42,111 nt of DNA from Chloroflexota bacterium (GTDB lineage Bacteria > Chloroflexota > Anaerolineae > Anaerolineales > Anaerolineaceae). Below, in pieces: positions 16,521 to 24,525 of this stretch. Position 1 is the stretch's first letter, and every line of letters begins with the position of its first letter. A program made the position numbers and the translations under genes. Location: assembly GCA_012514645.1 (NCBI GenBank), contig JAAYZW010000069.1, positions 1 through 42,111 on the forward strand, written 5' to 3'. Below the pieces are notes generated by a model. It ran no database searches and had not been told where the DNA came from. It worked only from the letters and a program-made list of their open reading frames with translations.

Positions 16521-17594
16521 ATGATCGATATTGAATTTTATATGAAGGTCGGAGACTTGAAGAAACGCCTTAGTGCTGGAGAGCAATTTTCACGGTCAGA
16601 ACTGGAAGGGCTGCTTGAGAGTTATCGCGATCCCAATCCTGTGGTCTATAACATTGAGACCACCAACGCTTGCAATATGCGCTGTGAAATGTGCCCCCGT
16701 ACCACCATGATGACCAGACCGGTTGAGACAATGGCTCCCGAACTCTTTAAGTGCGTGATCGACCAATTGAGACCTTTCAGCCATGAACAACTGAACCGCT
16801 GGGAGGATTTCGCAGAAAGTTATTATGGCGTTTCACGCAATGATATGAGCGAAAACCACTTCTTCCTCTACATCATCCCTCGCGTGATCGTTTTGCATGG
16901 TTACGGCGACCCACTTTTGGACAGGCACATCCCTCAATATGTTAAATGGATGACCGAACGAGGGCTTGAATCGTATTTCTCGTGCAATCCCGCTAACATC
17001 AATATGGACCGGACCATCGAAACTTTTGAGAATGGTCTTGGCTACGTAAAGTATTCGATCGAAAGCGTGGATGACCTGCGCCACAAAAGTGTGCGCGGAG
17101 ATGCCTCCAACTTCACGCAAGCCTACCGTAACATTTTGAGATTGCTGGATCTTAAGGCACAAAAGAATTACAAAACCACCATCGTTATCACCATGATCAA
17201 CCTGAACAAACCCTGGCAGCGTGAAGAATATCAGAAGTTAGTGGAAGCTTTCGAAGGGTTGGATGTGTACATTTACCTCAAGAGCCAGGACCAAACTTGG
17301 TACGAAGACAACAAACAAACCACAGAATCCATTCACTGGCAGGAATTTTGTCAGTTCCCCTGGTCGTCCATGACGATCAAGTCGAATGGAGAGTGCGCGG
17401 AGTGCGTCGAGGACTTTAACAATGAAATCATCCTGGGTGACACCCGCAACCACAGCCTCTATGATATCTGGAATGGAGAGACTTACCAGGCTTTCCGTCA
17501 GGCACATTTTGATCTGAAACCTGGAATCAAGTGCACTGAGCAATGCGATATGCACCTGATTGGCAGCTATTTGGCTCAGGAAAGGATACTATGA
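16521..17594 (+). CDS. Radical SAM/SPASM domain enzyme
   Basis: A 357-residue protein. 'IETTNACNMRCEMCPR' holds the CX3CX2C cluster motif (Cys51, 55, 58) for the SAM-cleaving 4Fe-4S site. 'VLHGYGDPLLD' is the radical SAM GGE-like strand. The C-terminal part has a SPASM-type cysteine set ('CQFPW', 'GECAECVED', 'KCTEQCDMH') for an auxiliary cluster, with 'LGDTRNHSLYDIWNGETYQAFRQAH' between, the normal SPASM connector. A ribosome site AAAGGA lies about 12 nt before ATG 16521; ATG 16542 is an alternative. Its stop overlaps the NeuB start. The reaction is unknown: SPASM enzymes modify peptides or do carbohydrate dehydrogenation and epimerisation, and here a sugar substrate is inferred from the neighbours. 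Confidence 0.9.
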   Translation: MIDIEFYMKVGDLKKRLSAGEQFSRSELEGLLESYRDPNPVVYNIETTNACNMRCEMCPRTTMMTRPVETMAPELFKCVIDQLRPFSHEQLNRWEDFAESYYGVSRNDMSENHFFLYIIPRVIVLHGYGDPLLDRHIPQYVKWMTERGLESYFSCNPANINMDRTIETFENGLGYVKYSIESVDDLRHKSVRGDASNFTQAYRNILRLLDLKAQKNYKTTIVITMINLNKPWQREEYQKLVEAFEGLDVYIYLKSQDQTWYEDNKQTTESIHWQEFCQFPWSSMTIKSNGECAECVEDFNNEIILGDTRNHSLYDIWNGETYQAFRQAHFDLKPGIKCTEQCDMHLIGSYLAQERIL

Positions 17595-18466
17595 GAAAAA
17601 CGATTAAGCTTGGACAACGCAATGTAGGGGATGGATACCCCACCTATATTGTTGGAGAAATCGGAATTAATCACAATGGCAACCTTGAAATTGCTAAAAG
17701 CCTGATGTTAGCAGCAAAAAAAGCTGGCATTGATGCAGTCAAGTTCCAAAAACGCACACCCGAAATTTGTGTGCCCCTGGATCAGCAGGGACAAATGCGC
17801 GATACACCCTGGGGTTACATGACTTATCTTGATTACCGTTATAAGGTTGAGTTTGACGAAGCAGATTACACTGAGATCGACCGTTATGCGAGGGAGCTCG
17901 GTTTGGACTGGTTTGCCTCTTCGTGGGATATTCCTTCCCTGGAACTCATGGAAAAGTTCAACCCTTTAACCCACAAGATCCCTTCAGCTTTGTTGACCGA
18001 CAAAGAATTGCTGCGTGCCCACCGCGATACGGGCAAGCCGCTTATTCTTTCGACGGGCATGTCGAACATGGAGCAGATCAGGGAAGCGGTAGAATTGCTG
18101 GGAGAAGATAATATCGTTCTTTGTCACACCACCAGCTCATACCCCTGCCCGCCCGAAGAGCTTAACCTACGCATGATCCAGACCCTACGCGAAACCTTCC
18201 GCTGCCCGATAGGATACTCTGGTCATGAAGTTGGTTTGGTGCCGACCGTGGTGGCTTCAGCATTGGGCGCCAGCTTGGTGGAACGCCATATCACGCTCGA
18301 CCGGGTGATGTGGGGCTCAGACCAAAGCGCATCGGTGGAGCCGCAAGGAATTGCCACACTGGTTAAATATATTCGCGTGACCGAAAAAGCCCTCGGTGAT
18401 GGCGTTAAGCAAGTTTATGACAGTGAACAGTCGTCAATGAAGAAATTGAGACGGATAAGCCAGTGA
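17591..18466 (+). CDS. NeuB-family nonulosonate synthase, short form without SAF domain (NANS-like active-site signature)
   Basis: A 291-residue TIM-barrel synthase: 'IVGEIGINHNGNLEIAKSLM', 'DAVKFQKRTPE', 'ASSWDIPSLELM', 'HKIPSALLTD', 'ILSTGMSNM', 'PIGYSGHEVG' and 'ERHITLDRVMWGSDQSAS'. The last segment has GSD-SAS where the long NeuB at 6970 has GPDH. I recall the GSDHSAS version from animal sialic acid 9-phosphate synthase, so a phosphorylated sugar acceptor is plausible. The protein ends soon after the barrel, with no room for the SAF domain found in most sialate synthases. ATG 17591 overlaps the radical SAM stop; the track's 17543 start is inside that gene. Reaction: phosphoenolpyruvate plus an aldose (phosphate) to a 3-deoxy-2-ulosonate. 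Confidence 0.88.
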   Translation: MRKTIKLGQRNVGDGYPTYIVGEIGINHNGNLEIAKSLMLAAKKAGIDAVKFQKRTPEICVPLDQQGQMRDTPWGYMTYLDYRYKVEFDEADYTEIDRYARELGLDWFASSWDIPSLELMEKFNPLTHKIPSALLTDKELLRAHRDTGKPLILSTGMSNMEQIREAVELLGEDNIVLCHTTSSYPCPPEELNLRMIQTLRETFRCPIGYSGHEVGLVPTVVASALGASLVERHITLDRVMWGSDQSASVEPQGIATLVKYIRVTEKALGDGVKQVYDSEQSSMKKLRRISQ

Positions 18467-18467
18467 G

Positions 18468-20090
18468 ATGAGCAAGCTTAATTTTCCCAACCGGTTGGTG
18501 CGCCGGGTAAGGCGGGAGCTTTCTCACGGTAAGAATCAGGGAAAGCTGCGGGCGAAATCCCGCGAGGTCTTTGAGCATACACCTGTTACAGATCAGCGAC
18601 CGGTTATTTTTTTTGATGCCTCCACCAGACTGACAGGTTTGAGCCTGAATGCCGGTTTTGCCGTCGCGAGCGCCTGGTCATTGAGCCTGCAAGGAGTGCC
18701 GGTGGTTCATTTTGTCTGCAATGCCGGAATGAAACCCTGCGTCCTGGGTACAAATCGGCGCGACCCCAATGCCCCTCCGCCCTGCGCGGGCTGCCTGAGG
18801 CAGTCAGAAGCCACCTTCTCGAACAGCCAGGTCAGATATTTTGAATTCCAGGCTGATATTGAATTTGGAAAGGCACTTGCACCCCACGATTTGCCTGGAT
18901 TGATGAGTTTCGAATACCTGGGCATCCCCCTGGGGGCATTGTCTCTGCCGTCAATTCGATGGATTTTACGCCGGCACCACCTGATTGACGATCACTATAC
19001 CCGCGATTTATACAGAAACTACCTCAAATCTGCGTGGTCGCTGGCAATGCAGTTTGAAAAGCTGCTCGATGAAACCGACCCACAGGCTGTGGTGGTCTTC
19101 AACGGACTTCAATACCCCGAAGCGACCGCCCGATGGCTTGCCCAAAGGCGCGGCATTCGCGTGATCAGCCATGAGGTCGGAATGCAGCCGCTCAGCGCTT
19201 ATTTCACAGATGGCGATGCAACCGCTTATGACCTCGACCTCCCTGTTGATTTTTCCTTGAATGAACGCCAAAACGAAAGGCTGGATGCCTATCTCAGCGC
19301 CCGGTTTAAGGGCGATTTCCATATGGCAGGGGTGCAGTTCTGGCCAGAGATGAGCCAGCTCAGCCCCGAGTTTCTGCAATTTGCCTCAGAATTTAAGCAG
19401 GTTGTGCCAGTTTTTACCAATGTAATTTTCGACACCAGCCAACCACATGCCAATGTGATTTTTGAAGATATGTTTACCTGGCTGGATCAAATTCTCGACA
19501 TTGCCAGACACCACCCGGAAACGCTTTTTGTGATTCGCGCTCACCCAGACGAAGCACGCCTGGGAAAAGCCAGCGAAGAATCAGTTTCCCAGTGGGCACA
19601 AACGCGCAATGTGGAGCAGCTGCGAAATATCCGTTTCGTTCCGCCGCAGCAATATATCAATTCGTACGATTTGATCCGAATGGCGAAATTCGTCTTGATC
19701 TACAATTCCACCATTGGCATGGAAGCTTCAATCCTCGGCGCGGGGGTGCTTTCTGCTGGCAAAGCCCGCTACAGCGCCTCGGATGTTGTCTGGTTTCCCG
19801 CCAGTAAAAGCGATTATTTAGCGCAATTGGAAGAGTTGCTGCAGGTCGACAAGGTTGAGGTGCCCGATCGATTCAATACCAACGCCCGCCGCTTCCTCTA
19901 TTGGCAGCTCTACCGGTCATCGCTTAGTTTCAATGAATATCTTGAGCCAGAGGGCATCTGGGCTGGCTATGTAAAACTAAAAGACTTTGATTGGCAAAAA
20001 CTTCTTCCAGCAAACTCGACCACACTCGCGGCAGTTAGCGATGGGATTTTGCGGAATGGAGATTTTATGCTCAGAGAGGGCGAAGAATGA
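18468..20090 (+). CDS. KpsC/KpsS-like transferase with N-terminal cysteine knuckle, second copy
   Basis: A 540-residue protein related in layout to the one at 2501. 'RAHPDE' (His about 359) and 'NSTIGMEAS' (about 413-421) sit in the C-terminal half within 'YDLIRMAKFVLIYNSTIG', matching capsule-synthesis GT-B proteins that use CMP-sugars. Unlike the first copy it has four cysteines near the N-terminus (84, 91, 106, 109: 'CNAGMKPC' and 'CAGC'), which could bind a metal. It starts 1 nt after the short NeuB stop and ends in an ATGA overlap with a NeuA-like gene, so it lies directly between a nonulosonate synthase and an activating enzyme. Transfer of the CMP-sugar made next door is the natural guess. 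Confidence 0.65.
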   Translation: MSKLNFPNRLVRRVRRELSHGKNQGKLRAKSREVFEHTPVTDQRPVIFFDASTRLTGLSLNAGFAVASAWSLSLQGVPVVHFVCNAGMKPCVLGTNRRDPNAPPPCAGCLRQSEATFSNSQVRYFEFQADIEFGKALAPHDLPGLMSFEYLGIPLGALSLPSIRWILRRHHLIDDHYTRDLYRNYLKSAWSLAMQFEKLLDETDPQAVVVFNGLQYPEATARWLAQRRGIRVISHEVGMQPLSAYFTDGDATAYDLDLPVDFSLNERQNERLDAYLSARFKGDFHMAGVQFWPEMSQLSPEFLQFASEFKQVVPVFTNVIFDTSQPHANVIFEDMFTWLDQILDIARHHPETLFVIRAHPDEARLGKASEESVSQWAQTRNVEQLRNIRFVPPQQYINSYDLIRMAKFVLIYNSTIGMEASILGAGVLSAGKARYSASDVVWFPASKSDYLAQLEELLQVDKVEVPDRFNTNARRFLYWQLYRSSLSFNEYLEPEGIWAGYVKLKDFDWQKLLPANSTTLAAVSDGILRNGDFMLREGEE

Positions 20091-20758
20091 AACTCGAAAG
20101 TATTGTTGCATTGGTGCCCATGCGGCACGACTCAAAGCGCGTGCCTGGCAAAAACTACCGCCCGATGTGCGCTAAACCGCTCTATGCTCACATAATAGAA
20201 ACGCTGCTGCGCTGCCCGGAGATCAACCAGGTTGTGGTTGACACTGACTCGCCAATTATCATCGATGGTTTGGCAAAAGATTATCCACAAGTGACCATTT
20301 TGCTGCGCCCTGATCACCTGTGTGCCGATACCACGCCGACAAATGAAATTCTCGTCCATGATACCGGTCAGGTCCCCGCGGATCTTTATTTGCAGACCCA
20401 CGCCACCAACCCGCTGCTAAAATCTGAGACGATCTCAAGGGCGATTCAGGATCTGCGCAAATTTTATCCTGAGTACGATTCGCTTTTCAGTGTGACCCGA
20501 CTACAGACGCGCCTGTGGGATCAACTTGGAAGGGCGATCAACCACAATCCTGCCATCCTGCTGCGCACTCAGGACCTTCCGCCTGTTTACGAAGAAAATT
20601 CTTGTCTTTATCTGTTCATGCGCGAAACACTGCTGACCCGCCGCAATCGGTTGGGCGAACGCCCGCTGATGTTCGAGATGGATGCGCTCGAAGCCACTGA
20701 CATCGACGAAGAGCACGATTTTGTGCTCGCCGAAAGCTTAATGCAACAACAAAAATAA
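20087..20758 (+). CDS. Acylneuraminate cytidylyltransferase family protein (NeuA-like)
   Basis: A 223-residue single-domain enzyme. 'ALVPMRHDSKRVPGKNYRPM' is the CTP-binding loop, a variant of the usual P-A-R-G-G-S-K form with M-R-H-D-S-K. It is followed by 'INQVVVDTDSP', 'ILLRPDHLCADTTPTNEIL' and 'LYLQTHATNPLLKSETI', and ends 'EATDIDEEHDFVLAE', the Asp/Glu metal region of the family. The sequence resembles the MRHxSxRxPGKN branch, which activates nonulosonate- or Kdo-like sugars with CTP. It is the third nucleotidyltransferase of this superfamily in the operon, after 9800 and 15274. No phosphatase domain is attached. Confidence 0.85.
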   Translation: MKLESIVALVPMRHDSKRVPGKNYRPMCAKPLYAHIIETLLRCPEINQVVVDTDSPIIIDGLAKDYPQVTILLRPDHLCADTTPTNEILVHDTGQVPADLYLQTHATNPLLKSETISRAIQDLRKFYPEYDSLFSVTRLQTRLWDQLGRAINHNPAILLRTQDLPPVYEENSCLYLFMRETLLTRRNRLGERPLMFEMDALEATDIDEEHDFVLAESLMQQQK

Positions 20759-20768
20759 CCGAGGTATT

Positions 20769-21743
20769 ATGAGAACTGTTTTGATTACTGCCCCTTATAT
20801 CCTGCCCTCCATGCACCGCTTTACACCTATTTTGGAATCCTTTGGGCTGAAAGTGGTCACGCCGAAAGTAAACGAACGCCTGGACGAAGAAGAAATTTTA
20901 GAATACGCAGGGCAGTTTGAAGGCACAATCTGCGGCGACGATAAATACACAGCCAAGGTGATTGCTGCCTGCGCCCCCCATCTGAAAGTGCTGTCGAAAT
21001 GGGGCACCGGTATTGACGCGTTGGACCAGGAAGCGGCTGATGAGTATGGAGTTAAGATTTTCCGGACCCCCAACGCCTTTACCGTTCCGGTTTCTGAAAG
21101 TGTTTTGGCGAATATGCTGGCGTTTGCCCGCAATGTGCCCTGGATGGACCGGGCGATGAAAACCGGCGAATGGAAAAAAATTGCCGGTCACACCCTGATG
21201 GAATCGACCCTGGGCGTGATTGGGGTTGGCAATATTGGCAAGGCGGTCATCCGCCGAGCGCGACCGTTTGGGATGAAGATTCTGGCGAATGATATTATCG
21301 AGATCGAGCCCGATTTCATCATCGAACAACGCATTGAAATGACCAGCCTGCAAGATTTGCTGGAGCGTTCCGATTACATCAGCCTGAACACTTCGCTGAA
21401 CCCGACCTCCTACCACCTGATCAATGCCGAGACCCTCAAACACGTCAAACCGACAGCAGTGGTGATTAACACCTGCCGCGGTCCGGTTGTGGATGAGGAT
21501 GCCCTGATCGAGGCTCTGAAGGAGGGGCGCCTGAGAGGCGCGGCACTGGATGTGTTTGAAAAAGAACCACTGCCAGTCGACAGCCCCTTAAAACAAATGG
21601 ACAATGTGATCCTCTCACCGCACAATACCAACAGCAGCCCATTTTTTTGGGAACGCATCCACTGGAATTCGATCAGAAACCTGCTTATCGGTCTGAGCAT
21701 CCCGGTGGGGGACGTTGAAAGCCTGAAAGCGATGGAAAAATAA
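20769..21743 (+). CDS. D-2-hydroxyacid dehydrogenase (phosphoglycerate dehydrogenase-like)
   Basis: A 324-residue NAD-dependent enzyme: 'LKVLSKWGTGIDALDQEAA' in the substrate domain, 'LGVIGVGNIGKAVIRRARPFGMKIL' as the NAD-binding Rossmann loop, and the catalytic trio Arg in 'INTCRGPVVDEDAL', Glu in 'ALDVFEKEP' and His in 'ILSPHNT'. It lacks the C-terminal ACT domain of many SerA proteins. Known reactions are interconversion of D-2-hydroxyacids and 2-oxoacids. In this operon it could act on the 2-oxo acid carboxyl end of a nonulosonate or on an aldonic acid precursor; a serine role is less likely given the neighbours. GAGG lies 5 nt before the ATG. Confidence 0.86.
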   Translation: MRTVLITAPYILPSMHRFTPILESFGLKVVTPKVNERLDEEEILEYAGQFEGTICGDDKYTAKVIAACAPHLKVLSKWGTGIDALDQEAADEYGVKIFRTPNAFTVPVSESVLANMLAFARNVPWMDRAMKTGEWKKIAGHTLMESTLGVIGVGNIGKAVIRRARPFGMKILANDIIEIEPDFIIEQRIEMTSLQDLLERSDYISLNTSLNPTSYHLINAETLKHVKPTAVVINTCRGPVVDEDALIEALKEGRLRGAALDVFEKEPLPVDSPLKQMDNVILSPHNTNSSPFFWERIHWNSIRNLLIGLSIPVGDVESLKAMEK

Positions 21744-21802
21744 GAGTAGTTGCAGTAAGTAGAGTGATAATTTAGGTCAGAAGCAGGAAGAGAAGAGTTA
21801 TT

Positions 21803-22564
<762 letters not shown>

Positions 22565-22565
22565 T

Positions 22566-23357
22566 ATGGCAACAATTCAAGAAAGACTGATGGATTTTGC
22601 ACGCCGCATTTATGACGGTTTGCGACGGCTGCCTGAACTCCCGGTTGCAAGTTGTCACCCCTGGCGAAGAGAGTCAAAACGCCGGCTGGCTGCCCTCAAG
22701 GACAGTCACAAAGGCGAGCGCTGCTTCGTGGTTGGCAATGGTCCTTCTTTGAAAAACACCGACCTCTCAAAACTGGAAAACGACTTTTGCATCGGCATGA
22801 ACCGCATTTTTCTGGCAGCTGACGAGCTGGGGTTTCGCCCGGATATCCTGGTTTGTGTGAACGACCTGGTAGTGGAGCAGTCGGTTGAGGAGTTTAGCAA
22901 CCTGCAAATGCCAAAGTTTTTCGCCTGGCGGGCACGCAAGTGGTTAACAATGGACCCCTGGACGCACTTTATTTACACCTCTTACACCTCGCCCAAATTT
23001 TCAAAAGATGTTCGTGGTCGGGTTTGGGAAGGCGCGACTGTCACCAACGTGTGCCTGCAGCTGGCATATCACCTGGGCTTCAGCGAGGTTATCCTGATCG
23101 GCGTTGATCATAGTTTTGCCACCAAGGGCAAACCCAACACTACCATTCAGTCTCAAGGTGACGACCCGAATCACTTTTCCGCTTCTTACTTCGGTAAAGG
23201 CTTTCGTTGGCAGCTGCCCGACCTTGAAACCTCAGAGTTGGGCTATCGCATGGCGTGCCGGGCTTATGAAGAATCAGACCGCAAAATCCTCGACGCGACC
23301 GTTGGCGGTAAACTCGATATTTTCGATAAAGTCGACTACGAAAGTTTGTTCAAGTAG
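22566..23357 (+). CDS. DUF115 / MptE-like protein
   Basis: A 263-residue protein whose central domain reads 'ERCFVVGNGPSLKNTDLSKL' (51-70), 'FCIGMNRIFLA', 'PDILVCVNDLVV' and 'EVILIGVDHSF'. The V-G-N-G-P-S-L loop and the I-G-x-D-x-x-F strand define the DUF115/MptE-like family. Members are archaeal 6-hydroxymethylpterin diphosphokinases and, in bacteria, proteins such as Maf linked to sialic-acid-type modification of flagellin. Being last in the nonulosonate operon (1 nt after the SDR stop), a transferase role for a CMP-nonulosonate is more likely than pterin metabolism. A weak hairpin with a T-rich tail follows, consistent with the end of the operon. Confidence 0.75.
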   Translation: MATIQERLMDFARRIYDGLRRLPELPVASCHPWRRESKRRLAALKDSHKGERCFVVGNGPSLKNTDLSKLENDFCIGMNRIFLAADELGFRPDILVCVNDLVVEQSVEEFSNLQMPKFFAWRARKWLTMDPWTHFIYTSYTSPKFSKDVRGRVWEGATVTNVCLQLAYHLGFSEVILIGVDHSFATKGKPNTTIQSQGDDPNHFSASYFGKGFRWQLPDLETSELGYRMACRAYEESDRKILDATVGGKLDIFDKVDYESLFK

Positions 23358-23372
23358 AGAATATCCGAATAT

Positions 23373-23396
23373 GCCGGTATTTTGACCGGCTGTTTT
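23373..23396 (+). terminator. Possible rho-independent terminator after the glycan operon
   Basis: GCCGGT and ACCGGC form a perfect 6-bp stem around a 6-nt ATTTTG loop, followed by TGTTTT. The stem is short and the T-run is interrupted, so termination is plausible but may be partial. It sits 15 nt after the stop of the DUF115 gene and upstream of a promoter-like TATAAT. Confidence 0.5.
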
Positions 23397-23421
23397 CAAT
23401 GGCAGTCGTTTTGACATCAGC

Positions 23422-23427
23422 TATAAT
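23422..23427 (+). promoter_or_regulatory. -10 box placed for leaderless transcription of the GT2 gene
   Basis: A perfect TATAAT ends 6 nt before ATG 23434, and no Shine-Dalgarno-like purine run separates them. Transcription from this box would start at or very near the A of the ATG. No good -35 hexamer is found at 16-18 nt. The TTGACA at 23411 is only 5 nt upstream of the box and cannot pair with it. Confidence 0.6.
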
Positions 23428-23433
23428 TCACCC

Positions 23434-24378
23434 ATGCCTAACCAACCGCTGGTCTCAATAGTCACGCCGTCTTATAACCAGGGAGGCTTCCTTGAGCAAA
23501 CCATTCTCTCCGTGCTCGAGCAAGATTACCCAAACATCGAATATTGGGTCGTTGATGGCGGTTCGAGCGATAACAGCGTTGAGATTGTCAAGCAATATGC
23601 CCACCGGTTGGCGGGCTGGGTTTCCGAAAAGGATCGCGGGCAGGCAGATGCGGTCAATAAGGGCTTTACCCAGGCAACTGGCGAAATTATCGGCTGGTTA
23701 AATTCCGATGATCGCTACTATCCAGGGGCGATCGCTGAAGCGGTGGAAGCATTCAGGCAGTATCCTGAAGCTGGCTTTGTTTTCAGCGATGTCGAATCGA
23801 TTGATGAAAACGGAAGGGCTTTCAATCTGATGCGATACGGCGACTGGAAACTGCAAGACCTGATGAGCTTCAAAATAATCGGTCAGCCCGGCGTTTTCAT
23901 GCGCCGCGAGGTACTGGAGCAAGCTGGTTACCTGGATCTCAGCTACAACTACCTGCTGGATGTGCAGCTCTGGTTGCGGATGGCAGCGATTGCCGAGCCC
24001 CAATATGTTCACGGCAAAGTTTGGGCTGCGGCGCGCATGCATTCTGATGCCAAAAACATCGCCCATGCTCAAGAGTTTGGCGAGGAAGCTTTCAGGTTGG
24101 CGCGATGGCTGGGCGAAGACGAGCGCTTTTACCCACTTAGTGCTCAGATCTTCAAGAAAATCTGGGCGGGTGCGCACCGTATCAACGCTTTTTACCTGGT
24201 TGAGGCGGGCAATTACAAAGAAGCCCTCAAAGCCTACGCCCGGATGCTGCGGTATCAACCCATACCTCCGCTTAAAACTGTCCGGCGAATGGCATATGCC
24301 GCCCTTTCTGCCTTTGGCATCGTCCGTTCACGAGCCGGTTACGACCGCAAGCGCAAAGACCAATACAAGCGGTTGTAG
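23434..24378 (+). CDS. Glycosyltransferase family 2 (WcaA-like), copy 1
   Basis: A 314-residue GT-A enzyme: 'VSIVTPSYNQGGFLEQTILSVLEQDYPNIEYWVVDGGSSDNSVEI' style N-terminus, 'SEKDRGQADAVNKGF', and 'GWLNSDDRYYPGA' with the Ser-Asp-Asp metal site. 'GQPGVFMRREVLEQAGYLD' and 'LLDVQLWLRMA' form the acceptor part. It has a C-terminal extension of about 50 residues ('YLVEAGNYKEALKAYARML', TPR-like) that the neighbour at 24526 lacks. The gene is set apart from the operon by a hairpin and its own TATAAT. Donor sugar unknown. Confidence 0.87.
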   Translation: MPNQPLVSIVTPSYNQGGFLEQTILSVLEQDYPNIEYWVVDGGSSDNSVEIVKQYAHRLAGWVSEKDRGQADAVNKGFTQATGEIIGWLNSDDRYYPGAIAEAVEAFRQYPEAGFVFSDVESIDENGRAFNLMRYGDWKLQDLMSFKIIGQPGVFMRREVLEQAGYLDLSYNYLLDVQLWLRMAAIAEPQYVHGKVWAAARMHSDAKNIAHAQEFGEEAFRLARWLGEDERFYPLSAQIFKKIWAGAHRINAFYLVEAGNYKEALKAYARMLRYQPIPPLKTVRRMAYAALSAFGIVRSRAGYDRKRKDQYKRL

Positions 24379-24397
24379 ATCCCGCTCCATGTGACCC

Positions 24398-24417
24398 AGC
24401 ATTACGTTAATGCTTTT
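24398..24417 (+). terminator. Small terminator-like hairpin between the two GT2 genes
   Basis: AGCATTA and TAATGCT form a perfect 7-bp stem with a 3-nt CGT loop, immediately followed by TTT. It lies 20 nt after the stop of the first GT2 gene. The AT-rich stem and short T-run make it a weak terminator at best. Confidence 0.4.
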
Positions 24418-24513
24418 ACGGCTGCTTGTCGCCGGTCGGAATGTGGCAAGCATTTCCTGGAGGCAGTTGTAAGGCGCTGCTACATCTCGTTTCCCCATTT
24501 ATGAGGCTTCATC

Positions 24514-24519
24514 TATAAT
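24514..24519 (+). promoter_or_regulatory. -10 box placed for leaderless transcription of the second GT2 gene
   Basis: TATAAT ends 6 nt before ATG 24526, with AAACGC between and no ribosome-binding purine run. The spacing equals that seen before the first GT2 gene, which makes chance less likely. The hexamer 17 nt upstream (TTCCCC) is a poor -35. Confidence 0.6.
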
Positions 24520-24525
24520 AAACGC

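Noticed and set aside
23411-23416. TTGACA as a -35 box for the first GT2 gene
   Set aside because: It is only 5 nt upstream of TATAAT, whereas a working -35 needs about 16-18 nt.
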